NCBI GenBank assembly: GCA_910579745.1 | Contig: CAJTVH010000045.1 | Span: 1-27,138, forward strand | Direction: 5' to 3' | DNA length: 27,138 bases | DNA from: an uncultured Clostridia bacterium | Lineage (GTDB): Bacteria > Bacillota > Clostridia > Lachnospirales > CAG-274 | Shown here: positions 1 to 5,689 of the stretch, in pieces | Numbering within the stretch: the first letter of the stretch is position 1 | How the letters are laid out: each line of letters opens with the position of its first letter | Notes under the pieces: model-generated | What the model was told of the DNA's origin: nothing | What the model saw: only the letters and a program-made list of their open reading frames with translations | The model's database searches: none | Program-made: the position numbers and the translations under genes

Positions 1-25
1 TTAAATTTCTATAATTGAAAAAAAC

Positions 26-65
26 TGCGACAAACCTGCGACAAAATTGCGACAAATGTGCGACA
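26..65. repeat. Four tandem 11-bp iterons
   Basis: The heptamer TGCGACA starts at 26, 37, 48 and 59, so the period is exactly 11 bp, close to one helical turn. Linkers vary. All three + frames meet stops close to the repeats, so this is not the tail of a reading frame entering from the left. Such phased repeats are typical of protein-binding arrays (replication iterons or integrase/regulator arm sites); which applies here is unknown. Confidence 0.7.
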
Positions 66-197
66 ATTAATAAAAAAATTTATGTTAAGATATTAGTGTC
101 GAAAGGTAAAACAAATCGACGGCACCTGTTTAACCTCTTATGAAATATGTTAGGCTGAGGCTGAGGCTTCGGCCGGTATGGGCGTATAGGTTTAATT

Positions 198-224
198 TAT
201 CGGGTTCGATTCCCGAAGCGCCGG
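198..224 (+). other. tRNA T-arm-like segment, possible attachment-site remnant
   Basis: Positions 199-215 form a five-pair stem closing a TTCGATT loop, the signature of a tRNA T arm, followed by a seven-base strand (AGCGCCG) placed like a 3' acceptor strand. No matching 5' acceptor, D arm or anticodon arm lies in the preceding 80 bases, so this is not a complete tRNA. A truncated tRNA 3' end is what a phage attachment junction often looks like, but this is inference. The segment also lies inside a larger inverted repeat (ACCTGTT near 124 and AACAGGT near 227), so a structured RNA is an alternative. Confidence 0.3.
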
Positions 225-246
225 AACAGGTTAATTCTTTCATTTA

Positions 247-420
247 TATATAAGAATTTTAATTGATGATAAAAAATATTTTACGTACGGAAAACGTTAA
301 AATTTTAGCGAAAGGTGTTTTGTGTAAACAAACACCGAAAGCGTAAAAAGAACCGCTTGGCGGTTCGGAAAATTTTAAGTAAAATGATTTTTTATTATTC
401 CTTAAATTGATTCTTATATA
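247..420. repeat. 174-bp palindromic element, copy 1 (MITE-like)
   Basis: The ends (TATATAAG at 247-254, CTTATATA at 413-420) and the next ~30 bases of each arm are inverted repeats. The core reads AGCGAAAGGTGTTTTG then ACACCGAAAGCG, with a further CCGCTTGGCGG hairpin at 353-363. The same core occurs in inverse orientation in a 172-bp palindrome at 8664-8835. Two dispersed copies of equal length, both fully palindromic and non-coding, suggest a small mobile or structured element. A short open frame antisense to it is low-complexity and not convincing. Confidence 0.6.
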
Positions 421-421
421 A

Positions 422-499
422 AGTACTTCTCCTTTCAGCGAAAAAGACTTGTTGTTAATACAGCGGGTCTTTTTTGCTTTAAGAGGAAACAGGAAATTG
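422..499 (+). repeat. Module direct repeat, copy 1, with terminator
   Basis: This ~78-bp stretch recurs at 1261-1338. It contains a stem of AAAAAGAC and GTCTTTTTT around an AT-rich loop, an intrinsic terminator on + and possibly both strands. It marks the distal border of left-end module A. Positions 500-607, between it and the next hairpin, show nothing recognisable. Confidence 0.65.
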
Positions 500-607
500 A
501 TTTTATTATACAAGGTGTGGAAAGAATAGGAAGATGGTCAAAACTTTAAGCTAGCTTATTTTGAGAGAAATAGAAATTATTAAGTACAGACATAGGACAG
601 TATTCTT

Positions 608-659
608 CTTAATAAAAAGACTGACTGTGGTATTTATAGCAGTCAGTCTTTTTATTAAG
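608..659. terminator. Bidirectional intrinsic terminator
   Basis: A perfect 20-bp inverted repeat (608-627 and 640-659) with a 12-nt loop and A/T tracts on both flanks. It lies 11 bp past the stop codon of the - strand ribbon-helix-helix gene and would end that transcript. Confidence 0.85.
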
Positions 660-669
660 TGAATAGCTG

Positions 670-837
670 TTAATGGTTTTCGCAGTATTCAGATATAAAT
701 TTTTTTATCTCAGTAGTTGGAGTTGTATTATTGGCTTTGCATTTTTCTTTAAATCCAGCTAATAGTTCATGTTTTAAGTCTAAGGGGAAACGTGTATAGT
801 TTTTTCTTATATATTGTGCTTGTTTGCTTTCCGCCAT
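670..837 (-). CDS. Small ribbon-helix-helix-like DNA-binding protein (module A)
   Basis: A 55-residue basic protein. After a short polar N-terminus comes a beta-strand-like segment (YTRFPLDL, about residues 14-21), then two predicted helices (HELLAGFKEKCKA and TTEIKKFISEYCE). This matches the layout of the Arc/MetJ/CopG fold, whose dimers bind DNA through the paired strand. The start is fixed by an ideal TAGGAGG Shine-Dalgarno 8 nt upstream. That Shine-Dalgarno overlaps the stop codon of the small membrane ORF at 850-942, implying translational coupling. A strong terminator follows. It is the distal gene of a - strand unit driven from the promoter near 1178 and could autoregulate the unit. 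It occupies the slot that an excisionase-like HTH gene fills in module B. The fold assignment is from pattern only. Confidence 0.7.
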   Translation of the reverse strand: MAESKQAQYIRKNYTRFPLDLKHELLAGFKEKCKANNTTPTTEIKKFISEYCENH

Positions 838-849
838 ATAGATAACCTC

Positions 850-942
850 CTAAAATAAAATTTTGACAGCGGCTATTAGAAAAAATATTAGTCCTAATAA
901 GATAAAAATGTGATAAATAAGTTTTGCGACATCTTTTTTCAT
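850..942 (-). CDS. Small hydrophobic membrane peptide (module A, second ORF)
   Basis: A 30-residue ORF: MKKDVAKLIYH, then a continuous hydrophobic helix of about 17 residues, ending KILF. A basic N-terminus plus one transmembrane segment would make it a membrane peptide. No clear Shine-Dalgarno precedes the ATG, which is the main weakness. In its favour, the stop codon is embedded in the ribosome binding site of the next gene, and module B has an ORF with the same arrangement. It could be a genuine small protein translated by coupling, or a chance hydrophobic frame in AT-rich DNA. Confidence 0.4.
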   Translation of the reverse strand: MKKDVAKLIYHIFILLGLIFFLIAAVKILF

Positions 943-943
943 A

Positions 944-972
944 TTGACTGAATGAGTGATTTGAGTTATTAT
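944..972 (+). promoter_or_regulatory. Antisense promoter of module A
   Basis: TTGACT (944-949), a 17-bp spacer, and TATTAT (967-972) on +. Transcription would begin near 979 with AAGGTCA, run directly into the GGGGC hairpin at 987 and proceed antisense to the 1007-1123 peptide gene. A + strand promoter sits at the corresponding position in module B. Confidence 0.55.
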
Positions 973-985
973 TATATTAAAGGTC

Positions 986-1016
986 AGGGGCTTTCGCCCC
1001 TTTCCTCTATTTTTTA
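986..1016 (+). terminator. GGGGC hairpin of module A, terminator-like on +
   Basis: GGGGC-TTTC-GCCCC at 987-1000, followed on + by a pyrimidine-rich tract ending in TTTTTT, which could stop the antisense RNA. Read on -, the loop is GAAA, a stable GNRA tetraloop, and no U tract follows. The same 14 bases occur at 1867-1880 in module B without the U tract on either strand, so termination is unlikely to be their only role. Confidence 0.55.
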
Positions 1017-1123
1017 ATAATCTCAATTAGTATGAGTAGCCAACCCACTAATGAGATTAATTTTATTAGGAGCTTTTCAAGTTGTTTAATCAATTTGATT
1101 AGCTCTTTTATTTTATCACTCAT
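1007..1123 (-). CDS. 38-aa amphipathic/hydrophobic peptide, candidate type I toxin (module A)
   Basis: The peptide starts MSDKIKELIKLIKQLEK and continues with a hydrophobic segment (LLIKLISLVGWLLILIEII) ending KK. A charged amphipathic N-terminal helix leads into a membrane-spanning stretch. The Shine-Dalgarno AAAGGAGGT lies 8 nt from the ATG and the promoter is near-consensus. A convergent + strand promoter lies just past its 3' end. Small size, membrane character, a strong dedicated promoter and a probable overlapping antisense RNA together resemble type I toxin-antitoxin loci. The family is not recognised; a leader peptide or a small membrane regulator is possible. The 5' UTR (ATAAAAACATAGAAAGG) is shared with the module B peptide. 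Confidence 0.6.
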   Translation of the reverse strand: MSDKIKELIKLIKQLEKLLIKLISLVGWLLILIEIIKK

Positions 1124-1149
1124 TTTTCTTACCTCCTTTCTATGTTTTT

Positions 1150-1178
1150 ATCATAATATACGTGCGTATAATTATCAA
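1150..1178 (-). promoter_or_regulatory. Promoter of module A with internal ACG repeats
   Basis: On -, TTGATA (1178-1173), a 17-bp spacer, and TATGAT (1155-1150). The spacer contains ATACGCACGTAT, an imperfect palindrome that could bind an autoregulator such as the module's ribbon-helix-helix protein. Confidence 0.75.
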
Positions 1179-1260
1179 TAGAAAAATGAGAAAATTTTTA
1201 TTTTTTTACAAAAAAGCTTAATTCTATTATTAAAATTAAGAGAATTTTTTGATTTATCTA

Positions 1261-1338
1261 TGTACTTTCTTTTCAGCGAAAAAGACCTATTGTTATACAG
1301 CGGGTCTTTTTGCTTTAAAGGGAAAATAGGGAAATTTT
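1261..1338 (+). repeat. Module direct repeat, copy 2, with terminator
   Basis: Second copy of the 422-499 repeat. The terminator stem is conserved with a compensated pair (AAAAAGACC with GGTCTTTTT here, T-G at the same position in copy 1), arguing that the hairpin is functional. It borders module B. Between 1339 and 1460 nothing recognisable is seen. Confidence 0.65.
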
Positions 1339-1461
1339 ATGAGCGATAGGGAAAAAGAGAACTTCAAAAGGGGACTGATTGGTATTAAACGGAAGGGAAT
1401 GCAAAAATAGGCGGATTTTCCCATATGTACCCATAATAAGGCGATGGAAAGGGATAAATAA

Positions 1462-1488
1462 ATAGCAAGGCTATTTAAGCCTTGCTTC
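1462..1488 (-). terminator. Terminator of the module B operon
   Basis: AGCAAGGC (1464-1471) and GCCTTGCT (1479-1486) form an 8-bp stem that overlaps the last codons and stop of the HTH gene. On - it is followed by a TTTATTTAT-like tract. Confidence 0.7.
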
Positions 1489-1671
1489 TATGTCAGATTT
1501 TAAAAATAAAGTTATATAGTTTATTTTTTTTATTGGTATAAGTTTGTTTTCTTTTACAAGCTGATTAATATATTGTCGGGAGCAACCAAGAATTTCAGTT
1601 GCCTCATTTGTTGATATAATGTTATCGCTTATAAAATTTCTAAAATCATTTTCATCTTTAAAGTTATGCAT
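1471..1671 (-). CDS. Excisionase-like helix-turn-helix protein (module B)
   Basis: A 66-residue protein with a MerR/excisionase-type winged HTH. The region IISTNEATEILGCSRQYINQ (about residues 18-37) is the recognition unit, followed by LVKENKLIPIKKIN, the short wing typical of HTH_17 proteins that read 'G..G.IP' or equivalent. Such proteins act as excisionases (recombination directionality factors) or as autoregulators. The start is fixed by AGGAGG seven bases upstream; that site overlaps the end of the membrane ORF, whose TAA shares one base with this ATG. The integrase gene lies ~475 bp away on the other strand, so an Xis role for that integrase is plausible. It may equally only regulate its own module, as it takes the place of the ribbon-helix-helix gene of module A. 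Confidence 0.75.
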   Translation of the reverse strand: MHNFKDENDFRNFISDNIISTNEATEILGCSRQYINQLVKENKLIPIKKINYITLFLKSDIEARLK

Positions 1672-1835
1672 TATTTCCTCCTGTTTAAAATGATGTTTAT
1701 AGTTATTGATATTAGGGTAATGATGATAATTGAGATATATAAAACATCATAAGCAGAGATATTGGAATAATCAATATCTATTAAGCCTAATATACATAAC
1801 ATTAATGATGGTATTAATAAGGTATTGTATTTCAT
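1671..1835 (-). CDS. Small two-helix membrane protein (module B, second ORF)
   Basis: A 54-residue ORF with two hydrophobic segments (about residues 5-20 and 32-50) and a basic C-terminus (LNRRK), suggesting two membrane helices with a cytosolic tail. It overlaps the ATG of the HTH gene by one base (TAATG) and carries that gene's Shine-Dalgarno in its last codons, so coupled translation is likely. Its own ATG lacks an obvious ribosome binding site, as does its module A counterpart. Function unknown. Confidence 0.5.
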   Translation of the reverse strand: MKYNTLLIPSLMLCILGLIDIDYSNISAYDVLYISIIIITLISITINIILNRRK

Positions 1836-1853
1836 ATAGCTTTAGGATATAAT
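1825..1853 (+). promoter_or_regulatory. Antisense promoter of module B
   Basis: A perfect TATAAT (1848-1853) preceded at 17 bp by a weak TTGTAT (1825-1830). The predicted start near 1860 reads AGGGTAAGGGGC, closely matching AAGGTCAGGGGC at the module A start. An RNA from here would be antisense to the 1886-1990 peptide gene. No good terminator is visible; CCTTATTTAAGG (1884-1895) before a T-rich tract is a weak candidate. Confidence 0.5.
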
Positions 1854-1866
1854 AGTAATAGGGTAA

Positions 1867-1880
1867 GGGGCTTTCGCCCC
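1867..1880. other. GGGGC hairpin of module B
   Basis: The 14-base GGGGC-TTTC-GCCCC is identical to that in module A. On - it is closed by a GAAA tetraloop. It sits between the peptide and membrane ORFs of the mRNA and at the 5' end of the predicted antisense RNA. Confidence 0.6.
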
Positions 1881-1885
1881 AAACC

Positions 1886-1990
1886 TTATTTAAGGTCTTT
1901 GTCTTTAAAGTTTCTTCTTATCCAGTAGATTGCCATTGCCAGATAAGCGGTTACTTTAAAGACTTTTTCAATTACGTCTATTATATCCAT
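1886..1990 (-). CDS. 34-aa membrane peptide, candidate type I toxin (module B)
   Basis: The peptide reads MDIIDVIEKVFKV, then TAYLAMAIYWI, then a basic tail RRNFKDKDLK. One short hydrophobic helix flanked by charge is typical of small type I toxins and other membrane-active peptides. The Shine-Dalgarno is AAAGGGGGTGA, 5 nt from the ATG. It is the first gene after a perfect consensus promoter. It corresponds in place to the module A peptide and has the same 5' UTR, but the sequences share little beyond an amphipathic N-terminus, so the function may be general membrane activity. Family not recognised. Confidence 0.6.
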   Translation of the reverse strand: MDIIDVIEKVFKVTAYLAMAIYWIRRNFKDKDLK

Positions 1991-2015
1991 TTTGTCACCC
2001 CCTTTCTATGTTTTT

Positions 2016-2044
2016 ATTATAACATATATATTGACACGTGTCAA
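2016..2044 (-). promoter_or_regulatory. Consensus promoter of module B over a palindromic operator
   Basis: On -, TTGACA (2044-2039), a 17-bp spacer and TATAAT (2021-2016) match the sigma-A consensus exactly. The -35 box lies inside the perfect palindrome TTGACACGTGTCAA (2031-2044), a probable operator. Because the palindrome is symmetric, a TTGACA box also faces + toward the integrase, with a weaker AAATAT at 17 bp (2054-2059). Confidence 0.85.
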
Positions 2045-2093
2045 GTAATTTTGAAATATATTTAATAAAAAATATTTAGGATAATAATAATTT

Positions 2094-2130
2094 AAGGTAT
2101 TCATTAAGACGGAATGCCTTTTTATTTTAT
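2094..2130 (+). terminator. Terminator/attenuator in the integrase leader
   Basis: AAGGTATTC (2094-2102) and GAATGCCTT (2112-2120) form a 9-bp stem followed by TTTATTTTAT. It ends 15 bp before the integrase start, so + transcripts from the 2031 region would be attenuated here. It could insulate or regulate integrase expression. Confidence 0.65.
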
Positions 2131-2145
2131 AAGCAGGTGGTTTGT

Positions 2146-2700
2146 TTGAACACGGTAGAGCCTATCAGGGATATTAATACGATAAATGATATTATGGATT
2201 ATTTAAAGTCAGTGAGTGAGAGAGATTATGTTCTCTTTTCTATTGGGATTTACTCAGGGCTTAGAATATCAGATATATTAACTTTAAGGGTTAGGGATAT
2301 ACGGGACAAACAGTATATTTATATGAGAGAGAAAAAGACGGGCAAAGAGAGAAGATTCATTATTTGCAAGGAATTAAAAAATATATTTAACGGATACATT
2401 AAAAATAAAAAAGATTATGAGTATTTATTTATATCAAGAAAAGGTTTGAACAAACATATCACAAGGCAGCGGGCTTATATGATATTGCGGGACGTGGGTA
2501 AAAAATTCGGGCTGGAATCTATAGGAACGCATACGTTACGGAAAACATTCGGTTATTTTCTTTATAAACAGACAAAAGATATATTGGTTGTTAAAGAGGT
2601 TTTAGGGCATTCGGATGTGTCGATAACGAGAAGATATATTGGACTTACGCAAGATGATAAGGATAAATTAATGAAAGGGTTATCTTATAGCAGAGGTTAA
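2146..2700 (+). CDS. Compact tyrosine recombinase (phage integrase)
   Basis: A 184-residue tyrosine site-specific recombinase consisting essentially of the catalytic domain, roughly half the length of a full phage integrase, with no N-terminal arm-binding or SAM-like core-binding domain. The catalytic set is visible: Arg40 in GLRISDIL, a Lys in the EKKTGKERR beta hairpin (about 62-67), His129 and Arg132 in HTLRKTFGY, His155 in LGHSDVSITR and the nucleophile Tyr164 in RRYIGL. TTG at 2146 is chosen because AGGTGG sits 6 nt upstream; a GTG at 2137 overlaps that site. It has an attenuator-like leader and is followed by paired inverted repeats that could be its sites. It may integrate or excise the prophage, or resolve DNA; such mini-integrases next to terminase genes are known in Bacillota phages. 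Confidence 0.85.
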   Translation: MNTVEPIRDINTINDIMDYLKSVSERDYVLFSIGIYSGLRISDILTLRVRDIRDKQYIYMREKKTGKERRFIICKELKNIFNGYIKNKKDYEYLFISRKGLNKHITRQRAYMILRDVGKKFGLESIGTHTLRKTFGYFLYKQTKDILVVKEVLGHSDVSITRRYIGLTQDDKDKLMKGLSYSRG

Positions 2701-2734
2701 AAATAGGCAATGAATTTTATTCAGTTTGTTAAAA

Positions 2735-2839
2735 GTTACGTATTTTATTAATGTAACTTTCGTTTAAAGATTTTTAATATATTTAATGTAAGAAAACTTA
2801 AAAATGAATGTTACACAATAATAAGATATGTAACTTTCG
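2735..2839. repeat. Two GTTAC/GTAACTTTCG inverted-repeat units
   Basis: Unit 1 is GTTAC (2735-2739), 13 nt, GTAACTTTCG (2753-2762). Unit 2 is GTTAC (2810-2814), 15 nt, GTAACTTTCG (2830-2839). They lie 35-140 bp past the integrase stop, where attP sites are often found; each could be a recombinase or regulator binding site. Confidence 0.5.
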
Positions 2840-2880
2840 AGAGAAGTTGAATTTGTGCGAATTGCACAAAATTATCTCGA
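2837..2880. promoter_or_regulatory. Nested palindrome, candidate operator
   Basis: TCGAGA (2837-2842) pairs with TCTCGA (2875-2880), enclosing TTTGTGC-GAATT-GCACAAA (2852-2870). This looks like an operator or a hairpin. No Rho-independent U tract follows. Confidence 0.5.
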
Positions 2881-2897
2881 TTTTAAAAAGGTACTGT

Positions 2898-2964
2898 AAA
2901 TTTCAAAATCCCGGACGCGGGTCGGTGAGCCCGAAATCCCGTTAGATTTTTGCGTTTGAAATTT
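2898..2964. other. GC-rich inverted-repeat block, candidate cos/pac region
   Basis: AAATTTCAAA (2898-2907) and TTTGAAATTT (2955-2964) enclose a GC-rich core with CCCGG, CGCGGG and GAGCCCG in otherwise AT-rich DNA, 34 bp before the terminase small subunit. In lambda-type phages cos lies immediately before the Nu1 gene. The placement and composition suggest a packaging site. No cleavage site can be identified from sequence alone. Confidence 0.3.
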
Positions 2965-2997
2965 AAATTTGCCGTTGCCGGTTGAAAGGTGGTTTAT

Positions 2998-3558
2998 ATG
3001 GAAAACAGCTCAAAAAAAATTGGCGATATATCCGCTATTACGGTGTCATCAAAGGTGCTTTCTGAAATTATCGGAGTGAGCGACAGAAGAGTAAGGCAGC
3101 TTGGCGAAGAGGGAATTTTTGTCCGTGCGGCTAAAGGCAGATATAAACTCGCTGAAAGCGTGAGAAATTATATTTTGACTTTAAAGCTTACGAATGACAG
3201 CAATAATATTCCCTCCGTAGACGATGAGCTTGACCTTGAACAGGAGAAGGCGAAGAAGGAACGGATAAACCGTTTAATAGCGGAGCTTAAACTCGCGAAA
3301 ATGAAAGGAGAGGTTCATTCATCAAAAGATGTTGAAAATGTAATGACTGATATGCTTTCATCATTTAAAAGCCGATTGATGAACCTGCCCGCAAAGGTCT
3401 CGCCGATTATTACGGACAGAGATACAGGTTATATAAATGATTATCTTACTAATGAGATTTTAAATATATTAATGGAGTTAAAAGACTATAATCCCGAAAG
3501 CTTTTACGGAGATGATTATATTGATTTAGAAGTTGATTCGGAGGTATATGATGAGTAA
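2998..3558 (+). CDS. Terminase small subunit, Nu1-like
   Basis: A 186-residue protein that would recognise the packaging site and recruit the large subunit. An N-terminal winged HTH (VSSKVLSEIIGVSDRRVRQL, about residues 16-35) with a following RAAKGRYKL wing resembles lambda gpNu1. Residues 75-110 are a charged coiled helix (EQEKAKKERINRLIAELKLAK) typical of Nu1-type subunits, then a C-terminal segment for large-subunit contact. ATG 2998 follows GAAAGGTGG at good spacing. The stop overlaps the large-subunit start, so translation is coupled. It opens the head operon. No strong promoter is evident upstream. Confidence 0.85.
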   Translation: MENSSKKIGDISAITVSSKVLSEIIGVSDRRVRQLGEEGIFVRAAKGRYKLAESVRNYILTLKLTNDSNNIPSVDDELDLEQEKAKKERINRLIAELKLAKMKGEVHSSKDVENVMTDMLSSFKSRLMNLPAKVSPIITDRDTGYINDYLTNEILNILMELKDYNPESFYGDDYIDLEVDSEVYDE

Positions 3559-5401
3559 AATTAAAGCCGCGTATAAGACGATAAGTCTTTTTCAAAAGAT
3601 CGCTAAAATAATCGCGCCGCCTCCCGTTTTAAAAATATCCGAGTGGGCGGACAGATACAGGAGGCTGTCCCCTGAGTCTTCGGCAGAGCCTGGGCAATGG
3701 AACACTGGCAGAGCGCCATATCAAAAAGAAATTATGAACGCTGTTAATGATAATGAATGCGGGGAGGTCATTATTATGTCTTCCGCGCAAGTGGGAAAAA
3801 CAGAGATAATTTTAAATATTTTAGGCTATTTTATTGATTACGATCCCGCTCCTATTATGGTAGTTCAGCCGACTTTGGAGATGGCGCAGACTTTCTCAAA
3901 AGACAGACTCGCCCCAATGATTAGGGATACGCCTGTTTTAAAGTCAAAAGTAAGGGAAGCGAGAAGTAAGATAAGCGAAAACACTATTTTACATAAAAAA
4001 TTTCCAGGGGGGCATATAACTATAGTCGGGGCTAATTCAGCGGCGGGGCTTGCCTCAAGACCCATAAGAATTTTATTGTGCGACGAGGTTGACCGTTATC
4101 CTACCTCGGCGGGAGCGGAGGGGTCACCTGTTGAACTTGCCGAGAAAAGAACAAATACATTTTGGAACAGAAAAAAAATTAAAGTTTCCACGCCAACGAT
4201 AAAAAATGTTTCTAAAATTGAGTCTGAATATGAAAAGTCAAGTATGGAGGAATGGTGTCTTCCTTGTCCCTGCTGCGGAGAATATCAGCCCTTAAACTGG
4301 AGACAAATCAAATTTGAGGATATTACTATGGAATGCAAATACTGCGGGGAACGGTTTACGGAAGTTGAGTGGAAATCCGGCGAAGGTAAATATATCGCGG
4401 GAAATAACAATAAAAAAGTAAGGGGATTTCACCTGAATGAACTGGCCTCGCCATGGAAACACTGGGATGAGATTATTAATGATTTTAAAAAGGCTAAAGA
4501 TAATTCTAAGAAGATGGGAAGTCAGGAGCCTTTACAGGTTTGGATTAATACCGCGCTTGGCGAGACTTGGGAGGAAAGGGGAGAATCGGTAAATGAAAAC
4601 AGTATTCTGCGAAGACGTGAGGATTTTGATTCGGAACTGCCAAAAGGAGTTTTGATTTTAACGGCAGGGGTTGACGTTCAGAAAGACAGATTTGAGATTG
4701 AGGTTGTTGGCTGGGGGAGAGGCTATGAGAGCTGGGGTATAAAATACGAGAAATTGTTTTGCGACATGACAAAGCAAAGCGCTTGGGATACACTTGAGGA
4801 ATATCTTCAAAAGGAATATTATTTCGCCGACGGCACAGGTCTTTTAGCGGCTTGTACATTTATTGACACGGGCGGTTTATACACAACAGATACATATAAA
4901 TTTTTGAAAAATATGAACAGAAAGCAAAGAAATATTTTTGGTATCAAAGGTATGGGCGGTATGGGTTTACCATTGCTTTATAAATCATCAGTAAACAACA
5001 GCGAGAAAGTAAAAATATTTATTCTCGGGGTAGATTCGGGAAAAGAAATGATTATGTCACGATTGGGAATAAAAGAACCGTCATCGGGATACTGCCATTT
5101 TCCTAAAAGCGTAGAAAAAGGTTATGATGAGGAATATTTTAAGGGTCTTACCTCGGAGCAAAGAGTTATTAAGAACAAGAAAAACGGCGGCAGGGAACTT
5201 ATTTGGGTCAAGAAATCAAATTCTGTAAGAAATGAGCCTCTTGATATAAGAAATTACGCTACGGCCGCGGTTGAACTATTAAGACCGAACTGGGACATTT
5301 TGGAGCGGAAAATTAATATGGGGATTAATTATATGAGAAAAAGCGACAGACCTATGGAGAAAAAGCGAAACGGGGTTATAAAAAAGGGGATTAGTTTATG
5401 A
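3551..5401 (+). CDS. Terminase large subunit, GpA family
   Basis: A 616-residue ATPase-nuclease motor that packages DNA into the prohead. An adaptor segment precedes a P-loop variant SSAQVGKTE (about residues 77-85). Walker B is LLCDEVDRYP (near 176-182). Two CxxC pairs (CPCC near 237, CKYC near 261) form the zinc motif characteristic of the lambda/Mu-like GpA family. The C-terminal nuclease carries acidic residues in AGVDVQKDRFEIE (near 370) and TFIDTGG (near 435). ATG 3551 is preferred over the adjacent ATG 3548 because GGAGG lies 6 nt upstream. It overlaps the small subunit by 8 bases and the next gene by ATGA. The length is normal for the family. Confidence 0.95.
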   Translation: MSKIKAAYKTISLFQKIAKIIAPPPVLKISEWADRYRRLSPESSAEPGQWNTGRAPYQKEIMNAVNDNECGEVIIMSSAQVGKTEIILNILGYFIDYDPAPIMVVQPTLEMAQTFSKDRLAPMIRDTPVLKSKVREARSKISENTILHKKFPGGHITIVGANSAAGLASRPIRILLCDEVDRYPTSAGAEGSPVELAEKRTNTFWNRKKIKVSTPTIKNVSKIESEYEKSSMEEWCLPCPCCGEYQPLNWRQIKFEDITMECKYCGERFTEVEWKSGEGKYIAGNNNKKVRGFHLNELASPWKHWDEIINDFKKAKDNSKKMGSQEPLQVWINTALGETWEERGESVNENSILRRREDFDSELPKGVLILTAGVDVQKDRFEIEVVGWGRGYESWGIKYEKLFCDMTKQSAWDTLEEYLQKEYYFADGTGLLAACTFIDTGGLYTTDTYKFLKNMNRKQRNIFGIKGMGGMGLPLLYKSSVNNSEKVKIFILGVDSGKEMIMSRLGIKEPSSGYCHFPKSVEKGYDEEYFKGLTSEQRVIKNKKNGGRELIWVKKSNSVRNEPLDIRNYATAAVELLRPNWDILERKINMGINYMRKSDRPMEKKRNGVIKKGISL

Positions 5402-5619
5402 TTAATAGAAAAGAAATGCTTGAAAAGCGGCTTGACGCTTATTATAAGGCTGAAATGGCTGTTCTGACAGGGCAAAGTTATCAGATTGGAACAAGAAAAC
5501 TTACAAGAGCTGATTTAAGTGAAATAAGGAAAGCTATCGAGGAACTTGAAACAGAGATTTCAAATGCGGACAGCGGAGGAAAAAGAAAAGTTTTTAGAGG
5601 ACTGCCGAGGGATTTGTGA
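5398..5619 (+). CDS. gpW-like head-tail joining protein (DUF6148 type)
   Basis: A 73-residue helical protein. The pattern of a helix with YYKAEMAVLTGQSYQIG, then TRKLTRADLSEIRKAIEELE, is that of DUF6148/gpW-like phage proteins found between terminase and portal. gpW seals the portal after packaging and creates the tail docking site. It starts at the ATGA overlap with the terminase. The C-terminus is basic (GGKRKVFRGLPRDL). It would normally be followed directly by the portal gene; here a HicAB cassette separates them. Confidence 0.75.
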   Translation: MINRKEMLEKRLDAYYKAEMAVLTGQSYQIGTRKLTRADLSEIRKAIEELETEISNADSGGKRKVFRGLPRDL

Positions 5620-5637
5620 GAAAGATATAAAAAATTA

Positions 5638-5666
5638 TTGACACGTATAAAGAATACGTATATAAT
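5638..5666 (+). promoter_or_regulatory. Consensus promoter and operator of hicAB-1
   Basis: TTGACA (5638-5643), a 17-bp spacer, TATAAT (5661-5666). The spacer holds ACGTAT (5643-5648) and ATACGT (5654-5659), an inverted repeat separated by 5 bp, likely the HicB operator. This gives the cassette expression independent of the late operon. Confidence 0.9.
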
Positions 5667-5689
5667 ATATAGTGTAAGGAGGGTTGGGA

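Noticed and set aside
26..65. CRISPR array
   Set aside because: Repeat unit is only 7 conserved bases with 4-base linkers and there are no spacers or cas genes.
117..235. A complete tRNA or tmRNA gene
   Set aside because: Only a T arm and a 3' acceptor-like strand are present; no 5' acceptor partner, D arm or anticodon arm is found at a workable distance, and CCA is not encoded.
259..513. 84-aa reading frame on -
   Set aside because: It runs through the palindromic element and the terminator repeat; composition is low-complexity and follows the inverted repeats, with no ribosome binding site.
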